Assembly (NCBI GenBank): GCA_014378155.1
Contig: JACMOF010000357.1
Coordinates: forward strand, 1 to 13,769
Source of the DNA: Caulobacter sp.
Lineage (GTDB): Bacteria > Pseudomonadota > Alphaproteobacteria > Caulobacterales > Caulobacteraceae
Reading direction: 5' to 3'
DNA length: 13,769 bases
The notes beneath the pieces are model-generated. The model was not told where the DNA came from, did no database searches, and was given only the letters and a program-made list of their open reading frames with translations. This document shows, piece by piece, positions 13,541-13,769 of this stretch (positions are counted from its first letter, which is position 1; the number at the start of each line of letters is the position of its first letter). A program made the position numbers and the translations under genes.

Positions 13541-13769
13541 CGTTGCGACCTGAGTGCTAGTCCCCTGCTCGTTGACGAGGGAAGTCACGGCTTCGAGGGG
13601 GTTCAGAAGCCATTCCGTCAAGGCGCTTTTTCTTGCGTCTTGCGCTGAGCGATTGCTCGTCTCGATAGTTGAGCGGCTGTTCCAGAGGTAGGCCGAGCGT
13701 AGCGCGATCGCCTCCGCTTTGATCTGCCGCCGATGCGGGCCAAAGTCGCAACTGATCGATCTTGCGGCG
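13541..13769. other. Non-coding tail, nothing recognised
   Basis: This stretch after the transporter stop has no convincing gene, tRNA or clear terminator. A small imperfect hairpin around CTCG-TTGA-CGAG (13568-13579) lacks a T run. A run of five T residues near 13626-13630 has no good stem directly before it. The 64-codon minus-strand frame here has no family-like sequence and no ribosome-binding site. Confidence 0.5.

Noticed and set aside
12779..13621. 280-codon minus-strand frame opposite the transporter
   Set aside because: Its Gln/Asp/His/Arg-rich translation is the usual shadow of a hydrophobic membrane-protein gene; it has no motif and no ribosome-binding site.
13557..13751. Small minus-strand gene in the right-hand tail
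   Set aside because: The 64-codon frame is without family resemblance, ribosome-binding site or coding bias.
1..13769. CRISPR arrays, insertion sequences, tRNA/rRNA genes, attachment sites
   Set aside because: Looked for repeated units, transposase motifs and tRNA-like cloverleaf ends; none seen, and base composition is even across the window.

Overview
The window is GC-rich (about two thirds G+C by eye) and densely coded. Translationally coupled genes, a TonB-dependent receptor of the Caulobacter/Xanthomonas/sphingomonad type and the overall gene style suggest an alphaproteobacterium of the Caulobacterales (Caulobacter or Phenylobacterium-like). The organism call is inference from protein style only.

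Layout. (1) 1-2336, +: the 3' part of a TonB-dependent outer-membrane receptor, closed by a strong intrinsic terminator. (2) 2398-6514, +: four tightly coupled genes, namely a small sulfotransferase, an aspartyl/asparaginyl beta-hydroxylase-like 2-oxoglutarate/Fe oxygenase, a TPR-sulfotransferase, and a second, longer hydroxylase with an extra C-terminal region. This looks like a modification cassette of unknown substrate. (3) 6511-8462, +, overlapping the previous gene: an FAD-dependent amine oxidoreductase of the phosphonate-associated clade and phosphonoacetaldehyde hydrolase (PhnX). (4) 8459-11228, -: a Tat-exported phosphocholine-type phospholipase C followed by a PhnZ-type HD-domain oxygenase. 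The HD gene converges on phnX and the two stop codons share a single CTAG. (5) 11410-13540, +: a GntR/HutC-type regulator (PhnR/PhnF-like) and a 12-helix MFS transporter (DUF5690-like). (6) 13541-13769: no gene or clear terminator recognised.

Two near-identical palindromes, TGGTATAGACCA, lie 21 bp before the phospholipase start and 24 bp before the transporter start, flanking the regulator gene. They probably place the phospholipase/HD operon and the transporter under this regulator.

Working model. The exported phospholipase C releases a head group from lipids. The transporter, which carries arginines resembling those of organophosphate antiporters, brings it in. The FAD enzyme plus PhnX, and possibly the PhnZ-type oxygenase, then cleave the C-P bond. 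If the lipids are phosphonolipids carrying 2-aminoethylphosphonate or its N-methyl form, this would be a complete scavenging route from membrane phosphonolipid to phosphate. The parts are recognisable families; the combined route is a hypothesis. The second open question is what the receptor-linked sulfotransferase/hydroxylase cassette modifies, and why it is joined to the phosphonatase genes.
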